Below are positions 20,890 through 31,640 of a DNA stretch of 64,000 nt, one piece after another. The stretch is from Patella vulgata (taxonomy: Eukaryota > Mollusca > Gastropoda > Patellidae), in the NCBI RefSeq assembly GCF_932274485.2, contig NC_065886.2, positions 44,875,501 through 44,939,500 of the forward strand, in the 5' to 3' direction. Below the pieces are notes generated by a model that worked only from the letters and a program-made list of their open reading frames with translations, was not told the origin of the DNA and did not search any database. The first letter of the stretch is position 1; each line of letters opens with the position of its first letter. The position numbers were made by a program, and so were the translations under genes.

Positions 20890-22314
20890 TTGGTGAACCC
20901 TATATCAGACATGAGCGATTCCGAGATTACGTTTAAAGAGCAATCTGTGCCTTGTCCTCAGAATTTAAATGATAGTATTGCCTCAAGTGGTTCTAGTATG
21001 GAGGACCCTGACTTCACTGTTGTGAATGAGACTGTTGATGACACTTTGTCTGAAGCTGATGCCCTCCAATCTATGGAGAAACGAATAGAAGCTTCAATTT
21101 TTAGAAGTCAGGGGAACCTAGAAAAGAGAATAATAAAAATGACTGAAAATATCTTGACAAATTATAATAGAGTAACTGAAAACTCTCTATCACATATGAC
21201 TTTAGCTATTGAAACGGTTAGTTCCAAGGTGAATGATTTGGAAACCTTGCGCCAAACCTGTGATGCTCCAATACCTGCCCTAAAAAAACAATGTAATGAT
21301 ATAAATAATAGTTATGGTAGAACCCCTACAACAAGGTTATGCACACAACCTGGCAGTAGTTATTCGACATGTCCAGATGTACCCACAGAGGGATTTAGCT
21401 ATTCAAGGGAGAGTACTCCAAATAATCATACATCAGCCTCCACCAAAATGAGACCACCAAGTTACAATGGCACTGAGGAGCTGGAAGATTATCTTGCTCA
21501 GTTTGAAGTTTTATCCGAATTAAATCGCTGGGATTATAAGACTAAGTCCCTTTATCTAGACAGTAGCCTTGACGGAAGTGCGAGGTCCCTGCTAAATGAA
21601 TTATCCCATGAGAAAAGGAGGGACTATGATAGTCTGGTTCAGATATTAAACCTTAGATTTGGCTCAACCAATAGGTCTGAAATATTTAAGGCCACCCTTC
21701 AGACTAGAACTAAGCAAAGAAATGAAAGTATATCTGATCTTGCTCAGTCAATCAAGAAGCTTTCAAGACAAGCCTACCCGGAAGCACCCAGCAGCGTGGT
21801 GTCAACCCTTGCTAGAGATTATTTCATAGACGCTTTGCCAGATACCGATATGAGGCTCCGACTTCGTGAAGCCCGAGTCAAGGATATAGGCGAAGCTGAG
21901 CTGTTAGCTGTACAATTGGAGGCTTTTAGAATGGCAGACCGACAGAGGACACATCGGGTCCATGCAGTTGGGCAACCGAAGGATCAAAATCTGTCTGGTC
22001 AAGGTCATGAACAAACCAAATTAAATGATGCTGTGCAAGGTCTGCGACAAGATATGCAGCTCTTAACAAGACATCTGCAGCGATTGTCCACTTCTAATGT
22101 ACAATCTGAAAGAGACAGAATACCTGATTACCAAAACAATATTTATCAAAGAGGAGATTTTTACAGTAGGAGAGAATGGCCTGGGAGAGGAAATCAGAGA
22201 CCAATTCAGTCTCAAGATAGACGCCATGATATAGATATAAAGCAGGGAAACGGGCAGACGTCGAGTTCAGAGGCCAGACCTCGACGAGAACAGAGACCAA
22301 TCAGGTCTCAATAA
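20890..22314 (+). CDS. gag: gag of the Ty3/Gypsy element (474 aa)
   Basis: The putative structural polyprotein would assemble the element's particle. An acidic, Ser-rich start and a region likely to be helical (about 50-130) come before a capsid-like core (about 180-345) beginning 'MRPPSYNGTEELEDYLAQFE', a pattern common to Ty3 gag proteins. The tail is rich in Arg, Gln and Ser and could bind nucleic acid. I see no CCHC zinc knuckle. The frame differs from that of pol, as is common in LTR elements. Confidence 0.88.
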   Translation: MVNPISDMSDSEITFKEQSVPCPQNLNDSIASSGSSMEDPDFTVVNETVDDTLSEADALQSMEKRIEASIFRSQGNLEKRIIKMTENILTNYNRVTENSLSHMTLAIETVSSKVNDLETLRQTCDAPIPALKKQCNDINNSYGRTPTTRLCTQPGSSYSTCPDVPTEGFSYSRESTPNNHTSASTKMRPPSYNGTEELEDYLAQFEVLSELNRWDYKTKSLYLDSSLDGSARSLLNELSHEKRRDYDSLVQILNLRFGSTNRSEIFKATLQTRTKQRNESISDLAQSIKKLSRQAYPEAPSSVVSTLARDYFIDALPDTDMRLRLREARVKDIGEAELLAVQLEAFRMADRQRTHRVHAVGQPKDQNLSGQGHEQTKLNDAVQGLRQDMQLLTRHLQRLSTSNVQSERDRIPDYQNNIYQRGDFYSRREWPGRGNQRPIQSQDRRHDIDIKQGNGQTSSSEARPRREQRPIRSQ

Positions 22315-22346
22315 GGGCCTCAAAATATGGAGATGAGGGACTGTTT

Positions 22347-25300
22347 GTGCCAACACTAATTGAGGGTCTTCCTGTCACAATGCTAGTGGACACTGGGGCC
22401 AATATTACATTATTAAATAGAGAAGTGTTGGACAAGTTAACTAAGAAGTCCTCATCCATTAAACTTTTGCCAGTTAACCTAAGCATGGTGACAGCGACTG
22501 GAGAGTTATCTCCCTTCCATGGGAAAACGCACCTTAAAATAAAGTTAGGGAAAAGAATTGTTTCCCAAGAAGTTTACATTACTGACATTCAAAATGATGG
22601 CATTTTAGGTCTAGATTTCTTGACAAATATAGGAGGAGATGTAATTCTTAGTAAGAATTGTTTAAATGTTAAAGGAGAGGAAATTCCTTGTTACTTCTTC
22701 TCAACTGAGGCAGAGCCAAAAGTGTGCAGGCTTGCTTTAGCTGAAGACACAGTTGTTCCCCCTGAAACTGAGATTATTGTTTCAGGAAAATTCATTGATC
22801 CTGTGATCAATATGCAAAAAGGAATTATAGAACCTTTACCAGGGTTTACTAAAAAGACAGGACTCTTATTAGCTAAATGCTTTGTGAATACCAGAGGTGG
22901 GAATATTCCTCTACGTATTATAAATGTAACGAACCAACCTTGTAAGATTTATAAGAACACAGTAGCGGCTCAATGTGAAGTTGCTGAGGAAATTGTTAAA
23001 GTTGAACAGGATAATTCTGTTCAACAAGTATACAATGTGACTAAAACTCACATATTACCTGATCATGTCACGGAAGTCCTTGATAGAAGTACACCAAATC
23101 TGAATGATTCTGAAAAAGAAAAATTAAGGAATTTATTAATTAAACATAGTGATTTATTCTCTAAAGATTCCTTAGATATAGGAGGGACAAATCTAGTGGA
23201 ACACAGAATAAACACAGGTAATGCCATGCCTATAAAGCAGCCACCCAGACGTATACCATTGGCTAAACTTCAGGAAGCCAGGGAAGAAATAGAGAAAATG
23301 GCAAAACAGGGGATTATCTCTCCCTCAATCAGTCCCTGGTCATCCCCAGTGGTTTTAGTAAAAAAGAAGGATAACAGTACTAGATTTTGTGTAGATTACC
23401 GCAAGCTTAATGATGTGACTATTAAAGACTCCCATCCCCTTCCCAGGATAGACGACACCCTGGATGCACTATCTGGAGCAAAACTCTTTTCCACACTTGA
23501 TCTTAAAAGTGGATACCACCAAGTAAAATTAGCTGAGAGTGACAAAGAGAAGTCAGCTTTCTCAGTATATGGCAGTGGCTTGTGGGAGTTCAATGTAATG
23601 AGTTTTGGGCTTTGCAACGCACCTGGCAGTTTTGAAAGACTGATGGAGAGGGTGCTAAAAGGCTTATCCTGGCAAATCTGTTTGGTCTACCTTGATGACA
23701 TAATAGTGTATTCGAAGTCATTCGAACAACACCTTGAAAATTTAACGAAGGTTTTTGAGTGCCTGAAGCAGGCTAACCTTAAGTTAAATCCCAAAAAATG
23801 TCATCTAATGAAAGAAGAAGTTACCTATCTAGGGCACATTGTTAGTGCCCAGGGAATTGCTACTGATCCTGCCAAAATCGAGGCTGTCAAAAACTGGCCG
23901 GTGCCTGTAAATGTAAAACAAATTAGGAGCTTTCTGGGACTTTGCTCCTATTACAGGAGATTTGTTAAGGGGTTCGCTGATATAGCAAGGCCATTACACA
24001 AGCTTACAGAGAAAGCAAGGCCATTTCAGTGGACCGAGGAGTGTCATAAAGCCTTTCAAAGACTGCGGACAGCGCTTACGGCGTCACCAGTTTTCGCTTA
24101 TCCGAATGACAATGACAAGTACATAATAGATTGTGATGCTAGCAATGAAGGATTGGGAGCTGTACTCTCCCAGGTGCAGGATGGTACCGAAAGAGTTATT
24201 TGTTTTTACAGTAAAGCTTTCTCTTCAGCCGAGAGAAAGTATTGTGTAACTAGAAGGGAACTTCTAGCTATGATAACATCCATTAAAAACTTTCACCATT
24301 ATCTGTATGGTAGGAAGTTTCTGGTGCGAACAGACCATGGAGCGTTGAGGTGGTTGTTTAATTTCAAAAATCCCGAAGGGCAAATCGCTAGGTGGTTCGA
24401 AACCTTAGCTGCCTATGATTTTGAAATTGAGCACCGCCCTGGCCGAATTCACTCTAATGCTGATGCACTGTCAAGGCGACCATGCTTCGAACGTAACTGT
24501 TCGAAATGCTCTTCTGCCGAGGAGAGATATGAGGAATTTAGTCATGTTGGAAATGACCTAAACCCAATGGAAGATGTTGTGCCAAAGATAGGGCAAACCA
24601 ATGATGAAAATGCTAACCTTACCACTGACAAAGAAGGAGATCCGATTCCATCTGCATCAGTCAGAATGGTTGGCATTGGAACTACTGATAGCATTAACAT
24701 GCCTTCTACCTCTTTTCCACCGGACCAATCGAATGGCTCTGAGTATATCCTAAATGATGTTGATATTCCTGCAAAACAAGGAGAAGATAAAATTTTAGCC
24801 CAGATTATTGACTGGAAACAAACTAATAAGAAACCTCAATGGGAGGAAATTGCTAATAAAGATGTATCTATTAAATACTATTGGCATCGTTTTGAGTCTT
24901 TTGTTTTACGGGGAGGGGTGTTATATCGATCTTGGGAAAAAGAAGTCGGAGATTTGACATATCTCCTTGTTTTACCCTCTTGCTTAAAGAAATTAGCCTT
25001 TGAACATCTACATAACTCACCGACTGGTGGGCATTTGGGGGTCAAGAAAACCTTGTACAAATTGAGATCTCGCTTTTCGTGGTATGGCATGAGATCGGAT
25101 GTAAGATATTGGGTAAACTGCTGTGACATTTGTTCGTCAAGGAAAAGACCGGCGCATAAACCTAAGGCCCCTCTGAAATTATATTGTGTAGGAGCTCCCA
25201 TGGAAAGAATTGCCATGGATATCATGGGGCCTTTGCCACTGACCCTCAATGGGAATAAATATGTCCTAGTTGTGGGCGATTATTTTACTAAGTACACAGA

Positions 25301-26078
25301 TGCGTATCCTATCAAAGATACAACTGCTCTCACAGTGGCTGATACTCTGATAGAAAGATTCGTAACTCATTTCGGTGTGCCTCTTTCACTGCATACAGAT
25401 CAAGGATCGAACTTTGGCTCCAAGGTATTTGCCTCTATGTGTCAAACCTTGGCCATTCACAAGACTCGAACTACCCCTTTTCGCCCACAATCTGATGGAA
25501 TGATTGAGAGGGCAAACCAAACAATAAAGAATATGCTTAGTGCCTTTGTAAATGAAAACCAAAATGATTGGGATAAATACCTTCCTATGATAATGATGGC
25601 TTATCGTTCATCCATTCATGAATCAACTGGAGTAACCCCAAACAAAATGATGTACGGAAGAGAGATAACTCTTCCTGTTGATTTAGTCTTTGGCACACCT
25701 GAAATGATGAATACAGATAATTATTCATTAGATTTTAACTACGCGTATGAATTAGAACAAAAAATTAATAGAATACATAATTTTGCTCGTGGTCAACTTA
25801 ATATGGCTGGTGCCAATATGAAAAGAAATTATGACAAAAAGTTAGCTCATAATAGTTATGAAGTTGGGACTCCAGTATGGGTTCATAACCCCAAGCCAAG
25901 AAAGGGCTTGAGTAGAAAACTGCAAAGAGATTGGCAGGGGCCATATATTGTCACGCAGATAATTAATAGTGTGATTTACCGGATACAGGAATCCCCTCGA
26001 GCTAAACCAAAAATAGTTCATCATGACAAACTAAAACGATATGAAGGGAACTGCCCCCCAACATGGCACAGAGTATAA
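22347..26078 (+). CDS. pol: pol of the Ty3/Gypsy element (1243 aa)
   Basis: The polyprotein makes and inserts the DNA copy of the element. Domains in order are an aspartic protease (LVDTGANITLL, about residue 13), reverse transcriptase (about 300-560, with FCVDYRKLND and YLDDIIVYS), RNase H (about 590-720, with IIDCDASNEGLGA), an HHCC integrase finger (about 880-930), the integrase core (about 945-1110), and a GPY/F-like end (DWQGPYIV). No chromodomain was seen. Order and motifs place it in Ty3/Gypsy; the exact lineage would need a tree. It looks complete at family length. Confidence 0.95.
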   Translation: MPTLIEGLPVTMLVDTGANITLLNREVLDKLTKKSSSIKLLPVNLSMVTATGELSPFHGKTHLKIKLGKRIVSQEVYITDIQNDGILGLDFLTNIGGDVILSKNCLNVKGEEIPCYFFSTEAEPKVCRLALAEDTVVPPETEIIVSGKFIDPVINMQKGIIEPLPGFTKKTGLLLAKCFVNTRGGNIPLRIINVTNQPCKIYKNTVAAQCEVAEEIVKVEQDNSVQQVYNVTKTHILPDHVTEVLDRSTPNLNDSEKEKLRNLLIKHSDLFSKDSLDIGGTNLVEHRINTGNAMPIKQPPRRIPLAKLQEAREEIEKMAKQGIISPSISPWSSPVVLVKKKDNSTRFCVDYRKLNDVTIKDSHPLPRIDDTLDALSGAKLFSTLDLKSGYHQVKLAESDKEKSAFSVYGSGLWEFNVMSFGLCNAPGSFERLMERVLKGLSWQICLVYLDDIIVYSKSFEQHLENLTKVFECLKQANLKLNPKKCHLMKEEVTYLGHIVSAQGIATDPAKIEAVKNWPVPVNVKQIRSFLGLCSYYRRFVKGFADIARPLHKLTEKARPFQWTEECHKAFQRLRTALTASPVFAYPNDNDKYIIDCDASNEGLGAVLSQVQDGTERVICFYSKAFSSAERKYCVTRRELLAMITSIKNFHHYLYGRKFLVRTDHGALRWLFNFKNPEGQIARWFETLAAYDFEIEHRPGRIHSNADALSRRPCFERNCSKCSSAEERYEEFSHVGNDLNPMEDVVPKIGQTNDENANLTTDKEGDPIPSASVRMVGIGTTDSINMPSTSFPPDQSNGSEYILNDVDIPAKQGEDKILAQIIDWKQTNKKPQWEEIANKDVSIKYYWHRFESFVLRGGVLYRSWEKEVGDLTYLLVLPSCLKKLAFEHLHNSPTGGHLGVKKTLYKLRSRFSWYGMRSDVRYWVNCCDICSSRKRPAHKPKAPLKLYCVGAPMERIAMDIMGPLPLTLNGNKYVLVVGDYFTKYTDAYPIKDTTALTVADTLIERFVTHFGVPLSLHTDQGSNFGSKVFASMCQTLAIHKTRTTPFRPQSDGMIERANQTIKNMLSAFVNENQNDWDKYLPMIMMAYRSSIHESTGVTPNKMMYGREITLPVDLVFGTPEMMNTDNYSLDFNYAYELEQKINRIHNFARGQLNMAGANMKRNYDKKLAHNSYEVGTPVWVHNPKPRKGLSRKLQRDWQGPYIVTQIINSVIYRIQESPRAKPKIVHHDKLKRYEGNCPPTWHRV

Positions 26079-26191
26079 TATCTGTAATTTATTTATTGTT
26101 TGTATATAAAGCCGATGTATTAATGATTATTAATAGATAAATTTCTACTTACCTGTATGTTTATACTCACCTGCATATACTCAGATTTTGT

Positions 26192-27079
26192 ATGAGACTT
26201 TATTCTTCATTTAAGGTTACTACTTACACTTGCCGTGTATGCGGGGACTACACTTTTGACAAAAAATCGGCTGGGAGGCGACATCTGGTCGAGCAACACA
26301 GTGGCATTGGCTTTCGGTGCTTACTCTGCAAGAAGGTATTTATGCGCCGACACCAGAAGCATAGAGATTGCACCGGGGGAGATGGCTCGGCACCGTACGA
26401 GCCCTTTAATCGTATAACTGGAGAGTTCGGCCAGGTGGTTGAGGACGCCTTGTCTCGTTTTATGTTGACCATTGATGAGAAAATCTTACCAATGCAGGAG
26501 AGGCAACTCACCCCTTCTACAGAAAAGAGGAAGCGTGACAGCCCTCCTCCAATGTCAACTAATACAGAAAAGAAGAGCCGAACATTACCACAAACGTACT
26601 CCCGAACACCATCAGTCCCGGTACATCTTTTTCAGTCCTCCCCCAGGAAGTTACAAGACAACAGTGACACATTGTCTCTGTATGCGGAAGGCGTTTCGAC
26701 TGTTGATGAAGACGTGGGGTTCGTGGAATTCTTTCTACAAACAGTACCAAACCTGCCATCTGAGGAGGAACCGATGCCACACCCTTGTCCAGTCGTAACG
26801 AAAGCCACGCTTATGCAATTGAACCGGATTGTATTAAACATTGGGGGCACCAAGTATGACACCACACAGGAGACGCTGCTAAATGTCCCTGACAGTTTTT
26901 TCACCTTCCTTTTCAGGGTTGAACCAATTGCCTCCAATCCCAGCACATATTTTATTGATAGGGACCCAGCGCACTTCCGACATGTACTAAACCATTTGCG
27001 CCGTGGGGGTGTTTCGAAGCCTCAAACCCTCCCCAAGGAACCTCGGTTCTTGGAGGAGCTCGATCATCATCGAAAGTGA
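26192..27079 (+). CDS. Third ORF of the element: zinc-finger-like N-terminus plus BTB/T1 (KCTD-type) domain, 295 aa
   Basis: The ORF lies between pol and the polypurine tract, where some LTR elements carry env or accessory genes. Residues 14-60 hold two cysteine-histidine clusters. The first is C2H2-like (CRVCGDY..., His pair four apart) and the second a compact CLLCKKVF...HQKH. A long Ser/Pro/Lys-rich linker with KKR-type basic patches (about 110-160) follows. Residues 213-290 match the T1/BTB fold of KCTD proteins and Kv channels: VLNIGGTKYDTTQETLL, YFIDRDPAHFRHVLNHLR and LPKEPRFLEELDHH. T1 domains mediate tetramer assembly or cullin-3 binding. Its GC content looks higher than pol's by eye, which suggests separate origin. 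Capture from a host gene is inferred. The role in the element is unknown. Confidence 0.85.
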   Translation: MRLYSSFKVTTYTCRVCGDYTFDKKSAGRRHLVEQHSGIGFRCLLCKKVFMRRHQKHRDCTGGDGSAPYEPFNRITGEFGQVVEDALSRFMLTIDEKILPMQERQLTPSTEKRKRDSPPPMSTNTEKKSRTLPQTYSRTPSVPVHLFQSSPRKLQDNSDTLSLYAEGVSTVDEDVGFVEFFLQTVPNLPSEEEPMPHPCPVVTKATLMQLNRIVLNIGGTKYDTTQETLLNVPDSFFTFLFRVEPIASNPSTYFIDRDPAHFRHVLNHLRRGGVSKPQTLPKEPRFLEELDHHRK

Positions 27080-27189
27080 ATTTTATATTCTGCCAACACT
27101 AGTTCAAATAGCCAGTGACAGATTAGCCATACTTAAGGATGAGTAACATTGACCAAACTGCCTACCTGTTTGGGGACCAAACCCGGATT

Positions 27190-27199
27190 GGGAGGGGGG
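27190..27199 (+). promoter_or_regulatory. Polypurine tract
   Basis: GGGAGGGGGG lies three bases before the 3' LTR, the usual place for second-strand priming. Confidence 0.85.
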
Positions 27200-27202
27200 C
27201 TG

Positions 27203-28726
27203 TGTTACGGTCCGGGAACACACCTAAATTATATGTATATTGATTCGCTATACTAATAGATTATTTATTGTTTTGCTGGGAACATACCCATGTTATTCTG
27301 TTATAAAGTATTCGTATCAACATGACTTTTCTTTGTTAATGGGATCACTTGTTTGTTTACCTTTACGAACCTGTTCTCCCCGCGTCACAAATGGACTGCA
27401 CCATTTTGTTCCACGCCGTTTTCTTCACCGGCTGCATGTAGCCGAAAATCACCCATAGCTCCGTATAAATTGAGTGCCGTGAACCAAGGAGCCGACTGGA
27501 TATGGTAGCAAACCCGAGTATTAATATCTGCGCATAAATAAATATATTTATCCTTTCAGTCCCACCGCATTGTCGATCAGAACACCAACGAGCAAGTCTG
27601 TCAAATTGACTATCGAAGACTGTTGGTCACGTGATACAACGTTGGGGGTAATATGACGTCAAAATTTAGTGACGTAATATGGCGCGCTGTACGAAGCGTT
27701 TCAGTTAGTTGGCCTTCGCAACTCATTGTGTTTAGACGTGTTTTTTAATTGTTAGCCTATATAGGCCTAGATATTGATCATGGCGCAGGTGATCTGCAAC
27801 ACACCTTCTCTGGTAAGGGAGTAATTATATTATAGTAGGTTGTTTAACCTGTGCCTGTTGGGGAGCCTAATTAAGCTTCTTTATAATAATTTCGGTGTTT
27901 ACCGATATTACCGTGCATTGACTTTGTTTGTCCTTCGACCTCCCAGTCTAACTGTGAGTTAACGTTTGCCTTTAACTCCTTTTATTTATACACCTGTGTT
28001 GCTCTTTTTAGCCACGGTGTAATGCCATATCAACATATAAAACATTGAAATATAATTGATTATATCTGATCTGCCTGTAGAACCGTAAGTGTTATTTCAA
28101 CCAGTCATTGGTGCTACAAAACCTGATCTGGTGTTTTGAACCGAATCTGGTGCTTGCCTGTGTGAGCTGGGTGCATGGAACCGGATCTGGTGTTTTGAAC
28201 CTAATCCGGTGCACCAGATATAAACCTGATTATCAATGATAAATAAGTCATTGCGATTGTTATTAGCAGAAAGTTTTCAAGTGGAAATTCTGCAGGGAAT
28301 TGAGGAAAATAAATAAGGTGGTCTGCTACCGAATTTGGGCACTAAAGGGAGATAACTCCTCTTGGGCTTGGTATCTTTATTTACAGGGAAACCATTACCA
28401 ATCCAGAAGGTCCTGAATCGTGTATCGCATACACCAAGTATCCTGATATATTCACCACTTCAAAAACTAAGTACCGGTACAATTAACAATTTACGACGTG
28501 AAACAAGTATAACTTTTCAACTTCGATGTACATTTCAATTATTAAATATTAATTATTAAATATTGTATTAATTATTTTATATATTTAGGTAATAAAGTTT
28601 GTGTTGTTCTTAATTAAAGTACTCTGTTATCTGTTCGTGTCTGGGGTGTTGCAGGGGGTCTTCACATACAGCTAGAGAACGCCCGCGAATTCGTTGGTTG
28701 CCAGCCGGAGGGTTGGTAGCGTAACA
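27203..28726 (+). repeat. 3' LTR (1524 bp)
   Basis: Same length and ends as the 5' copy, with about five base differences seen by eye. The flanking GTAT at 28727-28730 completes the target-site duplication. Confidence 0.95.
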
Positions 28727-28751
28727 GTATCAACGTCATACATAGTCCGTC

Positions 28752-28852
28752 TTGAGGGGTCGGGGTTGGTTGGCTAACCTGACCCGGATATGCCCTTGTT
28801 GCCGAGAGACTACATCTGGATTTTCCGGCGTTGTTCCCCTTGTCAATGGTGC
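28752..28852 (+). mobile_element. SINE A fragment
   Basis: The text 'ttgccgagagactacatctggattttccggcgttgttccccttgtcaatggtgca' matches the SINE A middle ('ttggccgagaaagttcatccagattttccggcgtggtt...'). Both ends are decayed. Confidence 0.6.
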
Positions 28853-29874
28853 ATTAGCTTGAAACTTGGCGTCCCTGATCATGTTTTTCGTGAGTAACCT
28901 ATTTAGCCAATAGCCTCGATTATCAACACCTGAGGTTTTTCTTTCATGTATACATATAAAACTGGATATCCGAATATTTAGAAAACAGACGTTAGGCATT
29001 GAGTGTTCTAACATAAGTTAGAGGTCTTTAGGTGAGAACTCAGATAAGAAACCTTATCTCTGGATCCTTCGTGTCTCGAGATAAGAGATGATGCTATATA
29101 GTTCTTTCTTACAGATGCAGATATGAATGACATGGTACTTTGGCCTTCGAAGGGATTATTAGTGAGCAGAAATTCGCCCATGTATCTGTTATCACCTGTC
29201 ACTTCAGTCAGTTATATAGAGGGTAACTCGTGTTTTCCTTTTGCGTTCGTGACTTCCGATTGTTGAAACTTTGATTACACATCTATTGTAGCAATGATTT
29301 CTGTGATAAAATAATATTTGGAACGTGTTTAAACAGTTTTATCACATATGTGATAATGACTGGCACCAATATTGTCCTTTAAACGACGACTTGACCCGTC
29401 ATCTATGACATCACCATTGAAAGAACTGGTGGCAGAGATAAGTAGGCGGCCACATTGTTGAGTAAGTGGTGACATACTTTATGTTTCCAACGCAACAGCA
29501 TTCCACATGCTCGTTCGGCATCCAGCTTGGAAGTCAGTTGATAACATAATGTATGTCACGGGGGCTTCTTAGCAAGTATTTTATTGACAGTCACGTCTCC
29601 ACTACCTTCAACCACGTTGCCACCAGACAGGAACGAAGTTCCTAGCCACATGCTTGCTACGTTACACTCTCTTTGCCTTTATGCCAGGAAACCAAGTGAA
29701 TAGCCTTTCTTTCTCAGGAAAATCGATATCAGTTCAGTGCTCATCTCGAATCATTAATTTTGATCCTTGGATAATATACCAAATGGGTAAGACACGGTAC
29801 CGGCTTTCAGGAATGTGCTACAAGCTAATAGCCTACGTAGCAGAATTGGACGCAGAAACCTGTAAATACCAACA
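28853..29874. other. Stretch without recognised genes
   Basis: Mixed-composition sequence. Short ORFs at 28736-29202 (minus) and 29654-29887 (plus) show no recognisable family, and no exon signals were convincing. Confidence 0.4.
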
Positions 29875-29976
29875 AGTAAATATATGATAATAATGTGTTT
29901 AGAAAACAAGTAAATATATGATAATAATGTGTTTAGAAAACAAGTAAATATATGATAATAACGTGTTTAGAAAACG
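29875..29976. repeat. Three tandem copies of a 34-bp unit
   Basis: The unit begins 'aagtaaatatatgataataa' and ends 'gtgtttagaaaac'. Three copies follow one another, and the third carries one change (taacg for taatg). Confidence 0.9.
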
Positions 29977-29999
29977 TTCCGCCGACTTGAAAAAATGTT

Positions 30000-31560
30000 A
30001 AATTGGTGAACATAAGTTTTTTTTTACGCAGTTGTATATGGCAGAAATCGAATTTCCTCCACCGAAACCATATATATTGACACCAAAGACGACTACTTAA
30101 ACAAAATCAGCAAATCGTCTGATTTTTCCGCCACAAGTGGAAACAGTATTGTAAATATGTTAATTATGTGAACAGGTGATCATTTTACAAAGTTGTAAAT
30201 GTCAGAAATGAATTCTGCGCCCCCGTAAACATATACATTGACACCAAATACTACTACTTCATCAAAATCTGCGAATATGTCTATGAATATGTGACCAATT
30301 CACAAGGTTGTAAATGTTAGAAATGGAATCCACGACCCCGAACATGGGCGCAGCTCCCGGTGGGGACACCGGGACACCAATATTTTTAGTGGTGGGGACA
30401 TGATATACTGTGTCCCCACCACTTATTTCCGATGTTTTGCTTACTGTTTATTTTTTGAAATTGAAATCATTCCAGAGCTTTTATTGACATTTCAGAAAGT
30501 GTAGAGTTGGTCCCAGGCACTTGAGGCCAGGGCCCTTAAAGTTGTACAGCTGCACCCGGTGACCGATTTCTATTTAACAGAGAATATGTGATAATTCATA
30601 TTATAACAGTAAATAATTAAAATTTTCCATAGGGATTATAATAATATGTATATCATGTAGATGTGCATATCTGATACGCTGGGTATTAAATAACTGAGAT
30701 TTTGTTTTTATCTGGTATACTGGATGATAAATCACGCAAATTATAAAATTCCAAACACGTAATTTCTAACATAACATCACCACTGTCACATTCAAAATAG
30801 ATAATATAATACAACTGGTACTATGTGAATCATTAAAATAGCTATGGGAAAATATAAACAGCTAGATTTAACTTTTAAAAATAAGCGAAAAGTTATTATT
30901 TCAATGTGGTCGCCATTTTTTAATTTTAACGTGGGAAAATTCGCCTTTGCCATCGGATTTTTAATCACCAATGAATAATACAGTAAAATGTTACATTTAT
31001 TTCAATTGGGATTGGATATTGATATGTTTAGCTGTGTGTGCGGCTTGTTTTAGTTTATATAAATTAAAAGATTTGTAGGCCTGTACATTTGTGTATCCAA
31101 TTGAATACACATTTTGCTCAAAGACTTTACGTAGCCTTCGAACACTATACTGGGAAGGGAGGCGGAGCTGGAATCTCAGTAGTGTAAATATTTCTAGTTC
31201 TTGTAGTGTACATGAGAGAATGAATCGTGAACGGTGGCTTAAAGATTTGTCTTTAGATTAGATTTGCTGCCTCAGGGATTAGAATTGTTTGCCAGAAAAT
31301 GAGCGTCTAGTTTTCAAAATTCAAAAAATTTCGGGGGAGGACCCCGAACCCACCTCTTTACCAATAGTCGCCCGCGCATGGACTGTCCCAACCACTAATT
31401 TTTGGCGATCTACGCCCCTGATCCCGAAAACATATATATCGACACCAAACACTTTCACTTAATCAAAATCTTCACATCGTCACATTTTCCCGCAAAAAAT
31501 GGCCGCCCTCTTGAAAATATGCTAATTATGTGAACATGTTGTAAATGTCGACGACGGATT
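30000..31560. repeat. Diverged tandem repeat (about 130-bp unit), split by an insertion
   Basis: Units at about 30040-30180, 30181-30310, 30311-30342 and 31429-31560 share 'cccgaaaacatatacattgacaccaaa' and 'ctacttaatcaaaatc', then 'gttgtaaatgtcagaaatg'. The element at 30343-31420 sits inside one unit. Confidence 0.7.
30343..31420. mobile_element. Non-autonomous hAT-like element (1078 bp)
   Basis: The left end CATGGGCGCAG and the reverse of the right end, CAGGGGCGTAG, form short terminal repeats. The flanks accccgaa (30335-30342) and atcccgaa (31421-31428) give an 8-bp duplication with one mismatch. Eight bases and CAGGGG-type ends fit the hAT superfamily. A longer imperfect pairing ('attagtggttgggacag' against 'tagtggtggggaca') extends the termini. 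No transposase ORF was found. Confidence 0.7.
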
Positions 31561-31640
31561 TACATTAAGGATCGAACTATATTGCTATACATGTAAAGGA
31601 GCCATAGCTCCTGGTCAACTTCTCCCAATGAAGTGGTTGG
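31561..31640. other. Short unassigned stretch
   Basis: Nothing recognised between the tandem repeat and the gag-like fossil. Confidence 0.3.

Larger units (their letters stand above)
19329..28726 (+). mobile_element. Ty3/Gypsy LTR retrotransposon with a third ORF, whole-looking
   Basis: A 9.4-kb element is bounded by TGTTACGG...GTAACA LTRs of 1524 bp each and flanked by the 4-bp duplication GTAT (19325-19328 and 28727-28730). Order is LTR, tRNA-Leu-type primer site, gag, pol (protease, reverse transcriptase, RNase H, integrase), a third ORF, polypurine tract, LTR. Integrase lies after RNase H, which is the Ty3 order. The two LTRs differ at about five positions by eye, roughly 0.3 percent, so the insertion is young on any usual neutral rate. 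The element looks whole. It sits between the PKS and DUF885 genes in the same strand as both. What is odd is the third ORF, which holds zinc-finger-like and BTB/T1 sequences. Confidence 0.95.

Noticed and set aside
26235-26946. Other-frame ORFs over the third ORF of the LTR element
   Set aside because: They are shadows; only the 26192-27079 frame carries recognisable domains.
29875-29976. Three short regular repeats as a CRISPR-like array
   Set aside because: The units are directly adjacent with no spacers, and the sequence is from an animal.
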